Shown here: piece after piece, positions 42,856-51,505 of the stretch
Numbering within the stretch: the first letter of the stretch is position 1
How the letters are laid out: each line of letters opens with the position of its first letter
DNA from: Muribaculaceae bacterium
GTDB lineage: Bacteria > Bacteroidota > Bacteroidia > Bacteroidales > Muribaculaceae
Direction: 5' to 3'
Assembly: GCA_009775125.1 (NCBI GenBank)
Contig: VSPD01000003.1
Span: 69,305-133,304, forward strand
DNA: 64,000 nt
The notes under the pieces: generated by a model
Databases searched by the model: none
What the model was told of the DNA's origin: nothing
Seen by the model: the letters and a program-made list of their open reading frames with translations, nothing else
Program-made: the position numbers and the translations under genes

Positions 42856-44343
42856 TTATTTAAGGCTCCACTCCACACCGTCTTTGGTGTCCTTGACAGA
42901 GAAGCCGATTTCGGCAAGACGGTCGCGGATACGGTCGGATGTGGCCCAGTCCTTGTTGGCCTTGGCTTGCTTGCGCAGCTCGAGCAACAAGTCGACAGCC
43001 TGCTCAAACGGGCGAATCGCCTCGGAATTGTCGTCGGATGCAGCTATCTCGGTGCGAACGCCCATGATTTCGACAAGGAAGGTGTCGAAAGCGCGGCGGA
43101 GCACATCGAGGTCGGCGGCAGTGGCGGTGGCCTTGCCGTCGTTCACGGCATTTATCGCTCGGCAAGCGTCGAAAAGATGCGAGATCACAATGGGCGTGTT
43201 GAAATCATCGTCCATGGCGGCCTGGCATTTCTCCATGAGGTCGGACACCTCGATTGTCGACGTGTCGGAGGGTTTGAGATTCTGCAAGCGGCGATAGCCT
43301 TCGAGCATACGCTTCAATGCCTTCTCTGCGCCTTGGAGCGCTTCGTTGGAGAAGTCGACAGTGCCGCGATAGTGCGCTTGAAGGATGAAGAAACGGATGG
43401 TCATCGGCGAGTAGGCCTGGGCCAGAAGCGGATGGCTGCCGGTAAAAAACTCATCGAGGGTGATGAAGTTGCCCAGCGACTTGCCCATCTTCTTGCCGTT
43501 GATGGTGATCATATTGTTGTGCATCCAATAGTGCACGGCCTGGTGCCCCTGGTGGGCCACCGACTGCGCTATCTCGCACTCGTGGTGGGGGAATTTCAGG
43601 TCCATGCCGCCACCGTGAATGTCGAATTCGGCGCCGAGATATTTCTCGCCCATTGTCGAACATTCAAGGTGCCATCCGGGGAAGCCTTCGCTCCAAGGCG
43701 AGGGCCAGTGCATGATATGCTCGGGAGCTGCCTTTTTCCAAAGGGCGAAATCGGTGGGATTGCGCTTTTCGGTCTGTCCGTCGAGCTCGCGCGTGGTGGC
43801 GAGCAACTCGTCGATGTTTCGGCCCGACAGGCGTCCGTAGCCGAAGTCGCGGTTGAACTTGGGCACGTCGAAATAGACCGAGCCTTCGCTCACATAGGCA
43901 TATCCCGCATCGATAATCGACTTAATATATTCAATCTGCTCGATGATATGGCCCGAGGCGTGAGGCTCGATAGAGGGCGGAAGCACATTGAGCGCGTCCA
44001 TGGCATGATGGTAGCGGTTGAGATAGTACTGCACCACTTCCATGGGTTCGACCTGCTCGAGACGTGCTTTCTTTGCAATCTTGTCCTCGCCTTCGTCGGC
44101 ATCATGCTCGAGATGGCCCACGTCGGTGATATTGCGGACGTAACGCACCTTGTATCCGAGATAGCGCAGATAGCGGAACACGATGTCGAAAGTAATGGCG
44201 GGGCGGGCGTGGCCGAGGTGGCCGTCGCCATACACCGTGGGGCCGCACACATACATGCCCACGCTTTCGGGATGGATGGGCGTGAAGCGCTCTTTTGTGC
44301 GCGACATCGAGTTATATATTGTCAGGTCGTTGGGGCGAATCAT
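42856..44343 (-). CDS. cysS: cysteinyl-tRNA synthetase
   Basis: 495 aa class I synthetase. Cys zinc ligand in YVCGPTVYG, HIGH-type HLGHARP, zinc ligands in HLECSTMG and PHHECEIAQ, and the KMSKS-loop variant KKMGKSLGN, followed by the anticodon-binding domain. It charges tRNA-Cys. Its ATG overlaps the stop of the DUF3467 gene by 4 nt (ATGA), so they are coupled. Length is typical; the KMGKS variant keeps both lysines and is not a defect. Confidence 0.97.
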   Translation of the reverse strand: MIRPNDLTIYNSMSRTKERFTPIHPESVGMYVCGPTVYGDGHLGHARPAITFDIVFRYLRYLGYKVRYVRNITDVGHLEHDADEGEDKIAKKARLEQVEPMEVVQYYLNRYHHAMDALNVLPPSIEPHASGHIIEQIEYIKSIIDAGYAYVSEGSVYFDVPKFNRDFGYGRLSGRNIDELLATTRELDGQTEKRNPTDFALWKKAAPEHIMHWPSPWSEGFPGWHLECSTMGEKYLGAEFDIHGGGMDLKFPHHECEIAQSVAHQGHQAVHYWMHNNMITINGKKMGKSLGNFITLDEFFTGSHPLLAQAYSPMTIRFFILQAHYRGTVDFSNEALQGAEKALKRMLEGYRRLQNLKPSDTSTIEVSDLMEKCQAAMDDDFNTPIVISHLFDACRAINAVNDGKATATAADLDVLRRAFDTFLVEIMGVRTEIAASDDNSEAIRPFEQAVDLLLELRKQAKANKDWATSDRIRDRLAEIGFSVKDTKDGVEWSLK

Positions 44344-44636
44344 GCCTGGAAGTTGCCGTTTTGGCCGTTTTTGGGAGTTTTGTGTTCGATTTCGCCGAAT
44401 GTGGCTTCATACTTGGCGATATTGTCGCGGAGGGCGAAGAGAAGGTTCTTGGCGTTTTCGGGGGCCATGATGATGCGGGCCTGCACCTTTGCCTGGGGCA
44501 TGTTGGGCACCACGGCGATATAGTCGAGGAAGAATTCGTTGGGCGAGTGAGAGATTACGGCGAGGTTGGAGTAATGGCCGTGAGCCACTTCGGGAGAGAG
44601 TTCGATTTTGAGTTCGTTTTTCTTGTTGTTGTCCAT
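44340..44636 (-). CDS. DUF3467 protein
   Basis: 98 aa. Sequence features of DUF3467: N-terminal ELKIELSPEVAHGHYSNLAVISHSPNEFFLDY, then VVPNMPQAKVQARIIMAPENAK and a helix ending EATFGEI. It is a small cytoplasmic protein of unknown function widespread in Bacteroidetes. It overlaps cysS by 4 nt and follows the NigD-like lipoprotein by 33 nt. Confidence 0.92.
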   Translation of the reverse strand: MDNNKKNELKIELSPEVAHGHYSNLAVISHSPNEFFLDYIAVVPNMPQAKVQARIIMAPENAKNLLFALRDNIAKYEATFGEIEHKTPKNGQNGNFQA

Positions 44637-44669
44637 TTTCGGTATATCTTTAATGTTTATAGTTTCAAA

Positions 44670-45398
44670 TTATTCCGCAGGGCGGATTGTCTCCTGGCCG
44701 CCACGCGAGAATGTGGAGGTGCGCATACCCTGGTTGGTGGCATACGACACGCGCACGCCCTTTACCGACGCACGGTTCCACACCGGCGATAGGTCGAACG
44801 AGCCGTAATAGGTGAAGCGGTTCTCGCCCGCGTTGTCGGGTCCGGGCTCGACGATGAGCTCGAGCGAGGGATAATCGTCGTTTTTAGTAGCGGGGTCGAG
44901 CACGAGGACAAATTTCGACGGGTCGACCGGACGCTGGCCATAAATTTCCAACTGCGTGTTGATATACTGGCCGGTGCGGAAAAGCGTGTTCATCTCCACA
45001 GGCACGGATAGCATCTGCGCGAAATCGTCGGCTGAGGGCGTCTGCAAAAGCTGGTCGGTGGAGTTGAGCAATCGGTAGCCGTAGAGGGTGATCTGCCCGG
45101 AAGCCAATTCGGCTCCGGGTGCGCCCACGGGCTTGTACGCTATGATGAGACGGTCGCCGGCTTTCAAGGTCTGTATGTCGGCAAGCGACGTGTTTGCAAC
45201 GAAGGTGAGCACTTCGGAGTCGGCCGACTGCTGCATCGAGAATGTGGTCATGGCCTTTCCGGTAGACACGAGCGTAACATAGTCGTAGCGCGCGTCGGTG
45301 GGCACGACCGGCGAGGGGGAGTCGGAATTTTTATTGCACGCCGTCAACGCCATTGTTGCGGCTAAAAGCAAAATCAAGCGTGAGATAATCTTATTCAT
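44670..45398 (-). CDS. NigD-like lipoprotein
   Basis: 242 aa lipoprotein (lipobox LTAC, Cys21). A small OB-like N-terminal domain (DYVTLVSTGKAMTTFSMQ..., LKAGDRLIIAYKP) is followed by a C-terminal beta-sandwich ending VKGVRVSYATNQG, the arrangement of NigD-like proteins of Bacteroidetes. The function is unknown; NigD itself was named in a bacteriocin cluster. It lies 32 nt after the LolD-type gene and may share its promoter. Confidence 0.8.
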   Translation of the reverse strand: MNKIISRLILLLAATMALTACNKNSDSPSPVVPTDARYDYVTLVSTGKAMTTFSMQQSADSEVLTFVANTSLADIQTLKAGDRLIIAYKPVGAPGAELASGQITLYGYRLLNSTDQLLQTPSADDFAQMLSVPVEMNTLFRTGQYINTQLEIYGQRPVDPSKFVLVLDPATKNDDYPSLELIVEPGPDNAGENRFTYYGSFDLSPVWNRASVKGVRVSYATNQGMRTSTFSRGGQETIRPAE

Positions 45399-45430
45399 CA
45401 GACTGCTAAGTTATCGTTTGTTAAACATTT

Positions 45431-46105
45431 TCATTGCTCGACAAGTCCGTCGCGCAAATGAATTATACGGTCGGAGTCGGCGGCGAGCGATTCGTCGTGG
45501 GTCACAATCACGAAGGTGGTGCCCATGTCGCGCCGCAAGTCGAAAAACAGGCGGTGGAGCTCGGCGCGGTTCTGCGAGTCGAGGCTGCCGGAAGGCTCAT
45601 CGGCAAGCACGGTCTCGGGGCTGTTGATCAAGGCACGGGCCACAGCCGCGCGCTGGCACTCGCCTCCCGAGAGCTGCGCCGGACGGTGGTCGGCACGTCC
45701 CGACAGGCCCATGTATTCAATGAGCCGGCGCGCCTTGTCGAAAGCCTCGGCCTTGCCTGCGCCGCCAACAAGGGCCGGCAAAGCCACATTCTCGAGCATC
45801 GAGAATTCGGGAAGCAGGCGGTGCATCTGAAACACATAGCCGATATGGCGGTTGCGAAACGCCGACAGCGCACGGTCGGCAAGACGCGACGTGTCAGTTG
45901 TGTCGTAAAGCACGGTTCCGGAATCGGGACGGTCGAGCGTGCCCATGATTTGAAGCAGGGTCGACTTCCCTGCCCCGCTCGGGCCAACGATCGACACCAC
46001 CTCGCCCGGAGCAATGTCGAACGACACACCGCGGAGCACTTCCACCGGTGTGGCATCCTTGCCTGCCGCACGAAAACTTTTGTGTATGTCCTTAACCGAA
46101 ATCAT
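45431..46105 (-). CDS. LolD-type ABC transporter ATP-binding protein
   Basis: 224 aa. Walker A GPSGAGKST, Q-loop YVFQMHRLLPEFS, signature LSGGECQR, Walker B VLADEPSGSLD and H-loop VTHDE. The MacB/LolD subfamily is indicated by FQMHRLLPEFSMLENV. LolD energises release of lipoproteins from the inner membrane, but no LolC/E permease is adjacent, so the partner must be elsewhere. It has its own good promoter (46141-46171). Confidence 0.9.
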   Translation of the reverse strand: MISVKDIHKSFRAAGKDATPVEVLRGVSFDIAPGEVVSIVGPSGAGKSTLLQIMGTLDRPDSGTVLYDTTDTSRLADRALSAFRNRHIGYVFQMHRLLPEFSMLENVALPALVGGAGKAEAFDKARRLIEYMGLSGRADHRPAQLSGGECQRAAVARALINSPETVLADEPSGSLDSQNRAELHRLFFDLRRDMGTTFVIVTHDESLAADSDRIIHLRDGLVEQ

Positions 46106-46140
46106 TGCTAAATATGATGCTTTCCGCTGTCAAAATTATG

Positions 46141-46171
46141 CAAAGGTAACAAAAAATCCCCAAATTCCAAA
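46141..46171 (-). promoter_or_regulatory. promoter of the LolD-type gene
   Basis: Minus strand -33 TTTG (46171-46168), 19-nt spacer, -7 TACCTTTG (46148-46141). Start codon 35 nt downstream. Confidence 0.65.
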
Positions 46172-46254
46172 TTACACACTCGCCCTTTTACAACTTTTTC
46201 ACAAAATCGCGCCCAATAGGTTGGTTAATTTGGCACAAGCCGAAAATGCTGTGC

Positions 46255-46710
46255 ATAGAATCGCGTAGCGATTCAAGAATGTAGCCCGGGGTGGAGCGAT
46301 AGCGGAACCCCGGGTATCGGCATTGGCATCATAAGTGGTATTGGAGCGAGCGACAGCGTAGCGTTCTGCACCACGGTTGACATTTTCGAACGCTCCGACA
46401 AGCTCCGCTCCAATGCCATAATAAATAACATCCACGCCCCCCAGGGCTGTCGCCCTGCGCTACAATATTTGTCTCCTAACGGAGACCCAATGCACCGTAA
46501 TTACGGCTTGACCCGTTAATTGAGGGCAAGTCAAATTCACGGTGTATATCTTTACGACGGATGCGGCAGAGCCGCATAATATGGTAGGCATGGGCGAAAG
46601 CCCATGTATTGGGGATGTAATATTATTCGACTGCGGCCGCAGTCGAACCTCCTCGTCTCGCAAATAAACACGGGCTTTGGCCCGTGCCTACCGTATTAGA
46701 CCGCCCTGCG
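46255..46710. repeat. mosaic intergenic repeat cluster, copy 7
   Basis: Starts with the AATCGC-GTA-GCGATT arm (46260-46274) and a perfect CCCGGGGT..ACCCCGGG stem. It then has the AGCGACAGCGTAGCG module, inverted CAGGGC-TGTC-GCCCTG and GTCTCC-TAAC-GGAGAC (46445-46485), GCGGC-AGA-GCCGC, CATGGGC-GAAA-GCCCATG, the TTCGACTGCGG/CCGCAGTCGAA palindrome (46627-46648) and ACGGGC-TTTG-GCCCGT. No gene is seen from 46172 to 46757. Confidence 0.85.
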
Positions 46711-46757
46711 GTCCACCTGTTTTTATAAATAATGCAACGGGGTTACGGCTTATGCAA

Positions 46758-47192
46758 CTAATAGAGGGGACGGCCGCAGAAATAGCGCGGAGAGTTTTTA
46801 CGCTTGCGGAACGGGGCAGACGCGGGCGCGGGGCTCGGCGTCGGTTCGGGCTGAGGTTCTGCGGGCTGGGGTTGTGGTGCAGTCGTTTCGGTCGTTTCTG
46901 CCGTTTCGGTCGTCGATTTGGCATCATCGTGCGGTGTGTCGGCTTCCTGTTGCGGTTTTGTCTTTTTCGTTTTGGGCGGCTTGGCGGTGGCGGCGGCTAT
47001 GAGGGCGGCGGCTTCGGGGTCGAGGTCGCGCACCATGATGAGGAAGATGGCTTTTTTGGTGCCACGGAATTCGGGAATAATGCCTTCGGTTTGCCACGCC
47101 ACAATGGCGCGGATAAGGTCCATTTGAACTTTCGCGGAGCAGCATTCGATCATTTCGAGCCATTCGAGTTTAATTACAGGTTGTGTTGTCAT
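46758..47192 (-). CDS. DUF6291-like protein (phage-type replication fragment)
   Basis: 144 aa from 47192; the in-frame ATG at 47258 is rejected because it lies at the -33 box of the promoter 47228-47259. Residues 1-65 (KLEWLEMIECCSAKVQMDLIRAIVAWQTEGIIPEFRG..KAIFLIMVRDLD) match the DUF6291 helical domain common in Bacteroidetes prophages. The rest is a low-complexity TTETAE/PQPEPTPSPAPA linker with a basic end (FRKRKNSPRY). It is an isolated gene flanked by repeat clusters 7 and 8, so it is perhaps a remnant of a mobile element. No other phage genes are seen nearby. Confidence 0.7.
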   Translation of the reverse strand: MTTQPVIKLEWLEMIECCSAKVQMDLIRAIVAWQTEGIIPEFRGTKKAIFLIMVRDLDPEAAALIAAATAKPPKTKKTKPQQEADTPHDDAKSTTETAETTETTAPQPQPAEPQPEPTPSPAPASAPFRKRKNSPRYFCGRPLY

Positions 47193-47227
47193 AGTGATAT
47201 AGATTATATGTTTATTTTTTATGTTTG

Positions 47228-47259
47228 CAAATATAATATATATTTTTGCAAAATGCAAA
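47228..47259 (-). promoter_or_regulatory. promoter of the DUF6291-like gene
   Basis: Minus strand -33 TTTG (47259-47256), 20-nt spacer, -7 TATATTTG (47235-47228). Confidence 0.6.
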
Positions 47260-47273
47260 TAATTTCACAAAAT

Positions 47274-47745
47274 TGTAGGAACACAATCCTCCGGATTGTG
47301 AAATATAATTATTGCTGTCCGATAAAAGTAGTTAACCGGCTTTTATAATGGCTTTTAGACCTTGATAAGCCCTATAATTTCAGGAATTGATCTGCTGATT
47401 GATAAATCAACTCAAATTTCTGGGCTATTTGAGATATAATTACATATTTGAAAAAAAATTGCAGACCGCAGTCGCGGTTGAATATGGTAGGCACGGGCAA
47501 TAGCCCGTGTTTAGTTGGTTTACGCAAGTTCGACTGCGGCCGCAGTCGAATATCTGCTATTCATCATAACATGGGCTTTCGCCCATGCCTACCATATTAA
47601 GCGGCTCTGCCGCTTCGTGCTCCTGAATTTCGACTTGCCGATAAAGGGTTGCATTTTTTACCGTACACCAATAATTATATTTCACAATCCGGAGGATTGT
47701 GTTCCTACCGGGTGGATTCTTTTCCTGCCGGGTGAATTCCTGGCC
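47274..47745. repeat. mosaic intergenic repeat cluster, copy 8
   Basis: TAGGAACACAATCC-TCC-GGATTGTG at 47275-47300, then 150 bp of unique AT-rich DNA (47310-47460) in which I see nothing. Next are ACGGGC-AATA-GCCCGT, the TTCGACTGCGG/CCGCAGTCGAA palindrome (about 47529-47550), CATGGGC-TTTC-GCCCATG, GCGGC-TCT-GCCGC, and CACAATCC-GGA-GGATTGTG with TTCCTACCGGGTGGATT (47688-47718) followed by a degenerate second CCGGGTG copy. Confidence 0.8.
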
Positions 47746-47758
47746 TCCTTAAAAGTGC

Positions 47759-47791
47759 AAAAAAATAGTTCCGGCTTTTGACCGGAACTAT
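47759..47791 (-). terminator. terminator of the tRNA-Asn gene
   Basis: Minus strand: ATAGTTCCGG (47791-47782), 7-nt loop, CCGGAACTAT (47774-47765), then TTTTTT (47764-47759). The 10-bp stem is perfect. Confidence 0.9.
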
Positions 47792-47812
47792 CTTGACGGA
47801 TTAGATTTTGAG

Positions 47813-47887
47813 CGCTTCAAGATGGACTCGAACCAACGACCCTCTGATTAACAGTCAGATGCTCTAACCGACTGAGCTATTGAAGCG
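47813..47887 (-). tRNA. tRNA-Asn(GUU)
   Basis: 75 nt without encoded CCA. Acceptor stem GCTTCAA/TTGAAGC, T8-A9, D-stem GCTC/GAGC, anticodon loop CTGTTAA with GTT, and T-loop TTCGAGT. The T-stem GTTGG/CCATC has one T-T mismatch. A strong terminator follows 22 nt downstream. Confidence 0.95.
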
Positions 47888-48081
47888 TTTGTGATAATGA
47901 TTTGGTAAGCCGTTTCTTTTTTCCTTTTACAACTATTTGTCAACGGCTTTATATTTTTTTGCCTTTGCAAGCAACTTTTTGCTTCAGAAAGATGTTTTAT
48001 TGGTTTGACGATGCAAAGTTATAACCTTTTTTTTAATCTTCCAAATTTTTTTAATCCTTTTTGACAAAATTTTACCCGACG
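47888..48081. other. intergenic spacer, no feature seen
   Basis: This is AT-rich sequence between the tRNA 5' end and the stop of the TPR gene. I see no gene, repeat module or promoter box of the TAnnTTTG form here. Confidence 0.5.
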
Positions 48082-49476
48082 CTATCTTGTTTCGGTGCGA
48101 ATCACGGTGTTGCGCAGGCGGGTGAGCATTGAGCGGGCGGCGAGGGTGCGACGCTCGAGCTCGAGGATGTCGGACGACGCGCTATGGTTGCCGTCGGCAT
48201 ACGATTTTCGCAATGCGGCGAGACGTTGCTCCATTCGGGCGAGCTCGGCGCGACGGTCGAGATATTGCTCCATGGCTTCGCGTGCCTGCGGATTTTTGAA
48301 ATCGGAGAGCGAGGTGTACACTTTACCGTTGCCCATCGACATGGAAAATTCCGACTCTGCCTTAGCCGTGCCCGACTGTGCCGGGGCTTTGAGATAGGCC
48401 GAATAGTCCTTTCCCGGTTCTTGCGTGGCTTTGATTGAGCGGATGAATGCGCGGTCGGCGATGTCGGGGTCGTCGGGCGAGCAGTTGACGCGGGTATCGG
48501 AAGGCAGATAAGTATAGATTGTGACTTTGCCCGGAATCTGATTGCGGTCGGTAGCCCAGTAGCCCACCCCGCGGGTCTCGTCGATGGCGAGCATATAGTC
48601 GTCGTAAGGCGAATTGAAGGGCATGCCTATGTTCTGCGGCTGCAACACCGAGCCGTCGGTGTCGCGGCGACTGAGGAATATGTCGTAGCCTCCGAGTGAA
48701 TTTTCTCCGTTATTTGCAAAATACAGCGTGATGCCGTCGGCCATGAGGAAGGGGAAATCGGCATCGCCGCCCTCCGACAGTTCTTCGCCGAGGGGGCGCG
48801 GGGCTTCCATTGTGCCGTCGTCGAGGATTCCGGCCGACACTATCTGCAACGCGCCGTCGGCATCGGGCATCGACCAAAACACTTCCTTGCCGTTTTCGGG
48901 GCGATATACCATGCTTGGCTCCGACTCGGAATATTGCGGAGGAAGCGACGAGCCTTCGAGCAGGCGTCCGGCCTCGGGCGACAGGGCGTAGGCCTTGAAG
49001 AAATCTGATTTGTCGACCACGACAGAGTCGATAATCACTATTTTTTCCACGCGCTCGAGCATATTCTTTATCGTGACAAGGCGGCTGCGCGTCTCGGCAA
49101 GCGATTCTGGCGCAGTTTTTTTGCTCTTGCGCAAGAGGGCCTCGCAGGTGTCGAGGTGCTCTTCGGCGGCATCCACATCATAGTCGGCAAGGGCTATGTC
49201 GGCGAGCAGGCGCGACGCGTCGGCCACTCCCCTATCCTCGGCCTTGCGAAGCGCAGCCGCGGCTTCGTCAGCATTGTCGAGGGCAAGCTGCGTAAGCCCC
49301 ATGTAATAGTTGGCCGTGGCGTCCTTGGGCGTTTTCTTGAGGATGGCTTCAAGGCGCGCGGCGGCATCGGCATAATCGCCGGCATTGTAAGCGGCCTTGG
49401 CCTCGTCGATAGGCTTCGCGGCAAACGAAACGGCCGCGGAGCAAAGAAATATGGCGGTGATAATATTTTTTATCAT
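48082..49476 (-). CDS. TPR and PD40 (beta-propeller) repeat protein, possible T9SS accessory
   Basis: 464 aa, signal peptide (MIKNIITAIFLCSAAVSFA). Three TPR-like helical pairs lie at about residues 22-150 (AKAAYNAGDYADAAARLEAIL, TANYYMGLTQLALDNADEA). PD40 blades follow, such as FPFLMADGITLYFANNGENSLGGYDIFLSRR, a motif common in T9SS PorE-type proteins. A C-terminal coiled coil (REAMEQYLDRRAELARMEQRL) takes the place of the OmpA domain of PorE. It is last in the porT-...-nadE gene string, 30 nt after nadE, so a link to T9SS is plausible but unproven. Confidence 0.8.
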   Translation of the reverse strand: MIKNIITAIFLCSAAVSFAAKPIDEAKAAYNAGDYADAAARLEAILKKTPKDATANYYMGLTQLALDNADEAAAALRKAEDRGVADASRLLADIALADYDVDAAEEHLDTCEALLRKSKKTAPESLAETRSRLVTIKNMLERVEKIVIIDSVVVDKSDFFKAYALSPEAGRLLEGSSLPPQYSESEPSMVYRPENGKEVFWSMPDADGALQIVSAGILDDGTMEAPRPLGEELSEGGDADFPFLMADGITLYFANNGENSLGGYDIFLSRRDTDGSVLQPQNIGMPFNSPYDDYMLAIDETRGVGYWATDRNQIPGKVTIYTYLPSDTRVNCSPDDPDIADRAFIRSIKATQEPGKDYSAYLKAPAQSGTAKAESEFSMSMGNGKVYTSLSDFKNPQAREAMEQYLDRRAELARMEQRLAALRKSYADGNHSASSDILELERRTLAARSMLTRLRNTVIRTETR

Positions 49477-49506
49477 AAGCGTTAAATCGCAGTGCAGGGG
49501 CGCATT

Positions 49507-51495
49507 TTATAAATCTTGAATCATTTCATCGATCTCAGAAAGCCACAGGCGGGCCGAGGCGTCGGAGGGCATTCGCCAGTCGCCGCGAGGCGACAGGCAC
49601 ACGGAGCCGACTTTCGGGCCGTCGGGCAGACAAGAACGCTTGAACTGCTGCTGGAAGAAGCGACGGTAGAATTCTCTCATCCAGCGGAGCACCACCTCGT
49701 CGGAATAAAGGTCGTCGAAAGCTTTTTGCGCCAAAGCGAAGACATGGCGGGGCGAGAATCCGTAGCGGAGCATATAATAGAGGAAGAAATCGTGCAGTTC
49801 GTAGGGGCCGACGAGGTCTTCGGTCTTCTGGGCTATCTCGCCGTTGGAGTCGGCGGGAAGGAGCTCGGGGCTTATCGGTGTGTCGACAATGTCGAGGAGC
49901 GTGGAGCGCACGGATGCAAATTCGGGCAGTTCGGCAAAATAGCGCACGAGATGGCGCACAAGCGTCTTTGGCACGCCGGCGTTTACGCCATACATCGACA
50001 TGTGGTCGCCATTGTAGGTGGCCCATCCGAGGGCCAGCTCCGACAGATCGCCGGTGCCGAGGACAATTCCGTTGACTTGGTTGGCTACATCCATCAGAAT
50101 CTGCGTGCGCTCGCGGGCCTGGCAATTCTCGTAGGTCACGTCGCGCACCTGCGGGTCGTGGCCGATGTCGGCAAAATGCAGTTCTACGGCCGGACCGATT
50201 GGAATCTCACGCGATGTTACGCCGAGAGCGTCCATAAGGTCGACGGCGTTGCTATGGGTGCGTCCGGTGGTTCCGAATCCGGGCATGGTGATTCCGACAA
50301 TGCCTTTGCGGTCGAGGCCAAGGCGGTCGAAGGCCTTCACGGCTACAAGCAAGGCGAGAGTGGAGTCGAGTCCGCCGGAAATGCCTACGACGAGGCTCTT
50401 GCAGCGGATAGCGTCAAGACGGCGGGCAAGGCCGGCTGTCTGTATGTTGATTATTTCGGAGCAGCGTTCGTTTTTGTGCTCTTGGTCGCGAGGGACAAAC
50501 GGAAGTGGCGACACCGAGCGAAGAAGACGGGCGTTGTCGCCTTCGTAATCGTCGAATTTCTTGCGATAATATAAGTCGGCAAGGTAGTAATCAGGGGCGT
50601 TGCGGCGGGCACAGTCGGCAAAGGTGGTGTTGTGCATACGGTCGCGGTCGATGGCATCGATGTCGATGTCGGCCACTGATATTTGAGGTTGGCTCTGCCA
50701 GCGTTGGTTTGCCGCGAGGATTGTGCCGTTTTCGGCTATTATGGCCTTGCCGTCGAAGACAAGGTCGGTCGACGATTCGCCGTAGCCCGCTCCGGCATAG
50801 ACATAGGCGCAGATTGCGCGGGCCGACTGCTGGGCTATCAGGCTGCGGAGATAGGCATATTTGCCGATAAGGTCGTTGGAGGCCGAAAGGTTGACTATGA
50901 CCTGCGCGCCGGCCAAAGCCGCATAGGTGCTCGGAGGAATCGGCGCCCACAGGTCTTCGCATATGTCGAAGCCGATTTTGACGCCCGGACATTCGATTAC
51001 CATGTTGCGGCCAAAGAGGAAGTCGGTGCCGAAACGCGACACAACAGGACCCACTTGCTTGGATTTATTATCCAACGCGGCATCGGGAGCGGAGGCGAAC
51101 CACCGCTTTTCGTAGAATTCGTTGTAGTTGGGGATATAAGTCTTGGGAATGGCGAGCATCACCACATCGTACGACATTACAATGGCGCAATTATAAAGCG
51201 CGGAGCCGACAGCCACGGGAGCGCCGACCACGGCGACGACATTGCAATTCTCGGCCTGACGCTGAATCACTGCCAAGGCTTTGTCGGCCTGGGCGAGCAG
51301 CGCGTCGTTGTGAAAAAGGTCGGCACAGGTATAGCCGGTGACGCACAATTCGGGAAAGACAACCAGGCGCGCGCCTTTTTCAGCCGCTTGGGCTATTTGC
51401 TCGCATATAGAAGCAGTATTAGCCTCGACATCGCCGGGGCTAACAGAGGGCACGCATGCCGCTACTCTCAAAAATCCGTTTTCTACGAAATTCAT
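49507..51495 (-). CDS. nadE: glutamine-dependent NAD+ synthetase
   Basis: 662 aa. The N-terminal nitrilase/amidase domain has FPELCVTGY (catalytic Glu), the Lys region in PKTYIPNYNEFYE and the nucleophile Cys in GFDICEDLW. The C-terminal synthetase has the ATP loop VVGISGGLDST and LGTGDLSELALGW. It makes NAD+ from deamido-NAD+ using glutamine-derived ammonia. It lies 10 nt after gldN, so it is in the T9SS operon; this is a housekeeping passenger rather than a secretion gene. Full length. Confidence 0.96.
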   Translation of the reverse strand: MNFVENGFLRVAACVPSVSPGDVEANTASICEQIAQAAEKGARLVVFPELCVTGYTCADLFHNDALLAQADKALAVIQRQAENCNVVAVVGAPVAVGSALYNCAIVMSYDVVMLAIPKTYIPNYNEFYEKRWFASAPDAALDNKSKQVGPVVSRFGTDFLFGRNMVIECPGVKIGFDICEDLWAPIPPSTYAALAGAQVIVNLSASNDLIGKYAYLRSLIAQQSARAICAYVYAGAGYGESSTDLVFDGKAIIAENGTILAANQRWQSQPQISVADIDIDAIDRDRMHNTTFADCARRNAPDYYLADLYYRKKFDDYEGDNARLLRSVSPLPFVPRDQEHKNERCSEIINIQTAGLARRLDAIRCKSLVVGISGGLDSTLALLVAVKAFDRLGLDRKGIVGITMPGFGTTGRTHSNAVDLMDALGVTSREIPIGPAVELHFADIGHDPQVRDVTYENCQARERTQILMDVANQVNGIVLGTGDLSELALGWATYNGDHMSMYGVNAGVPKTLVRHLVRYFAELPEFASVRSTLLDIVDTPISPELLPADSNGEIAQKTEDLVGPYELHDFFLYYMLRYGFSPRHVFALAQKAFDDLYSDEVVLRWMREFYRRFFQQQFKRSCLPDGPKVGSVCLSPRGDWRMPSDASARLWLSEIDEMIQDL

Positions 51496-51505
51496 GGTGA
51501 GCTTT

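Noticed and set aside
43480..43500. KMGKS instead of KMSKS in cysS looked like a defect
   Set aside because: Both lysines are kept, and I believe this variant is common in Bacteroidetes CysS.
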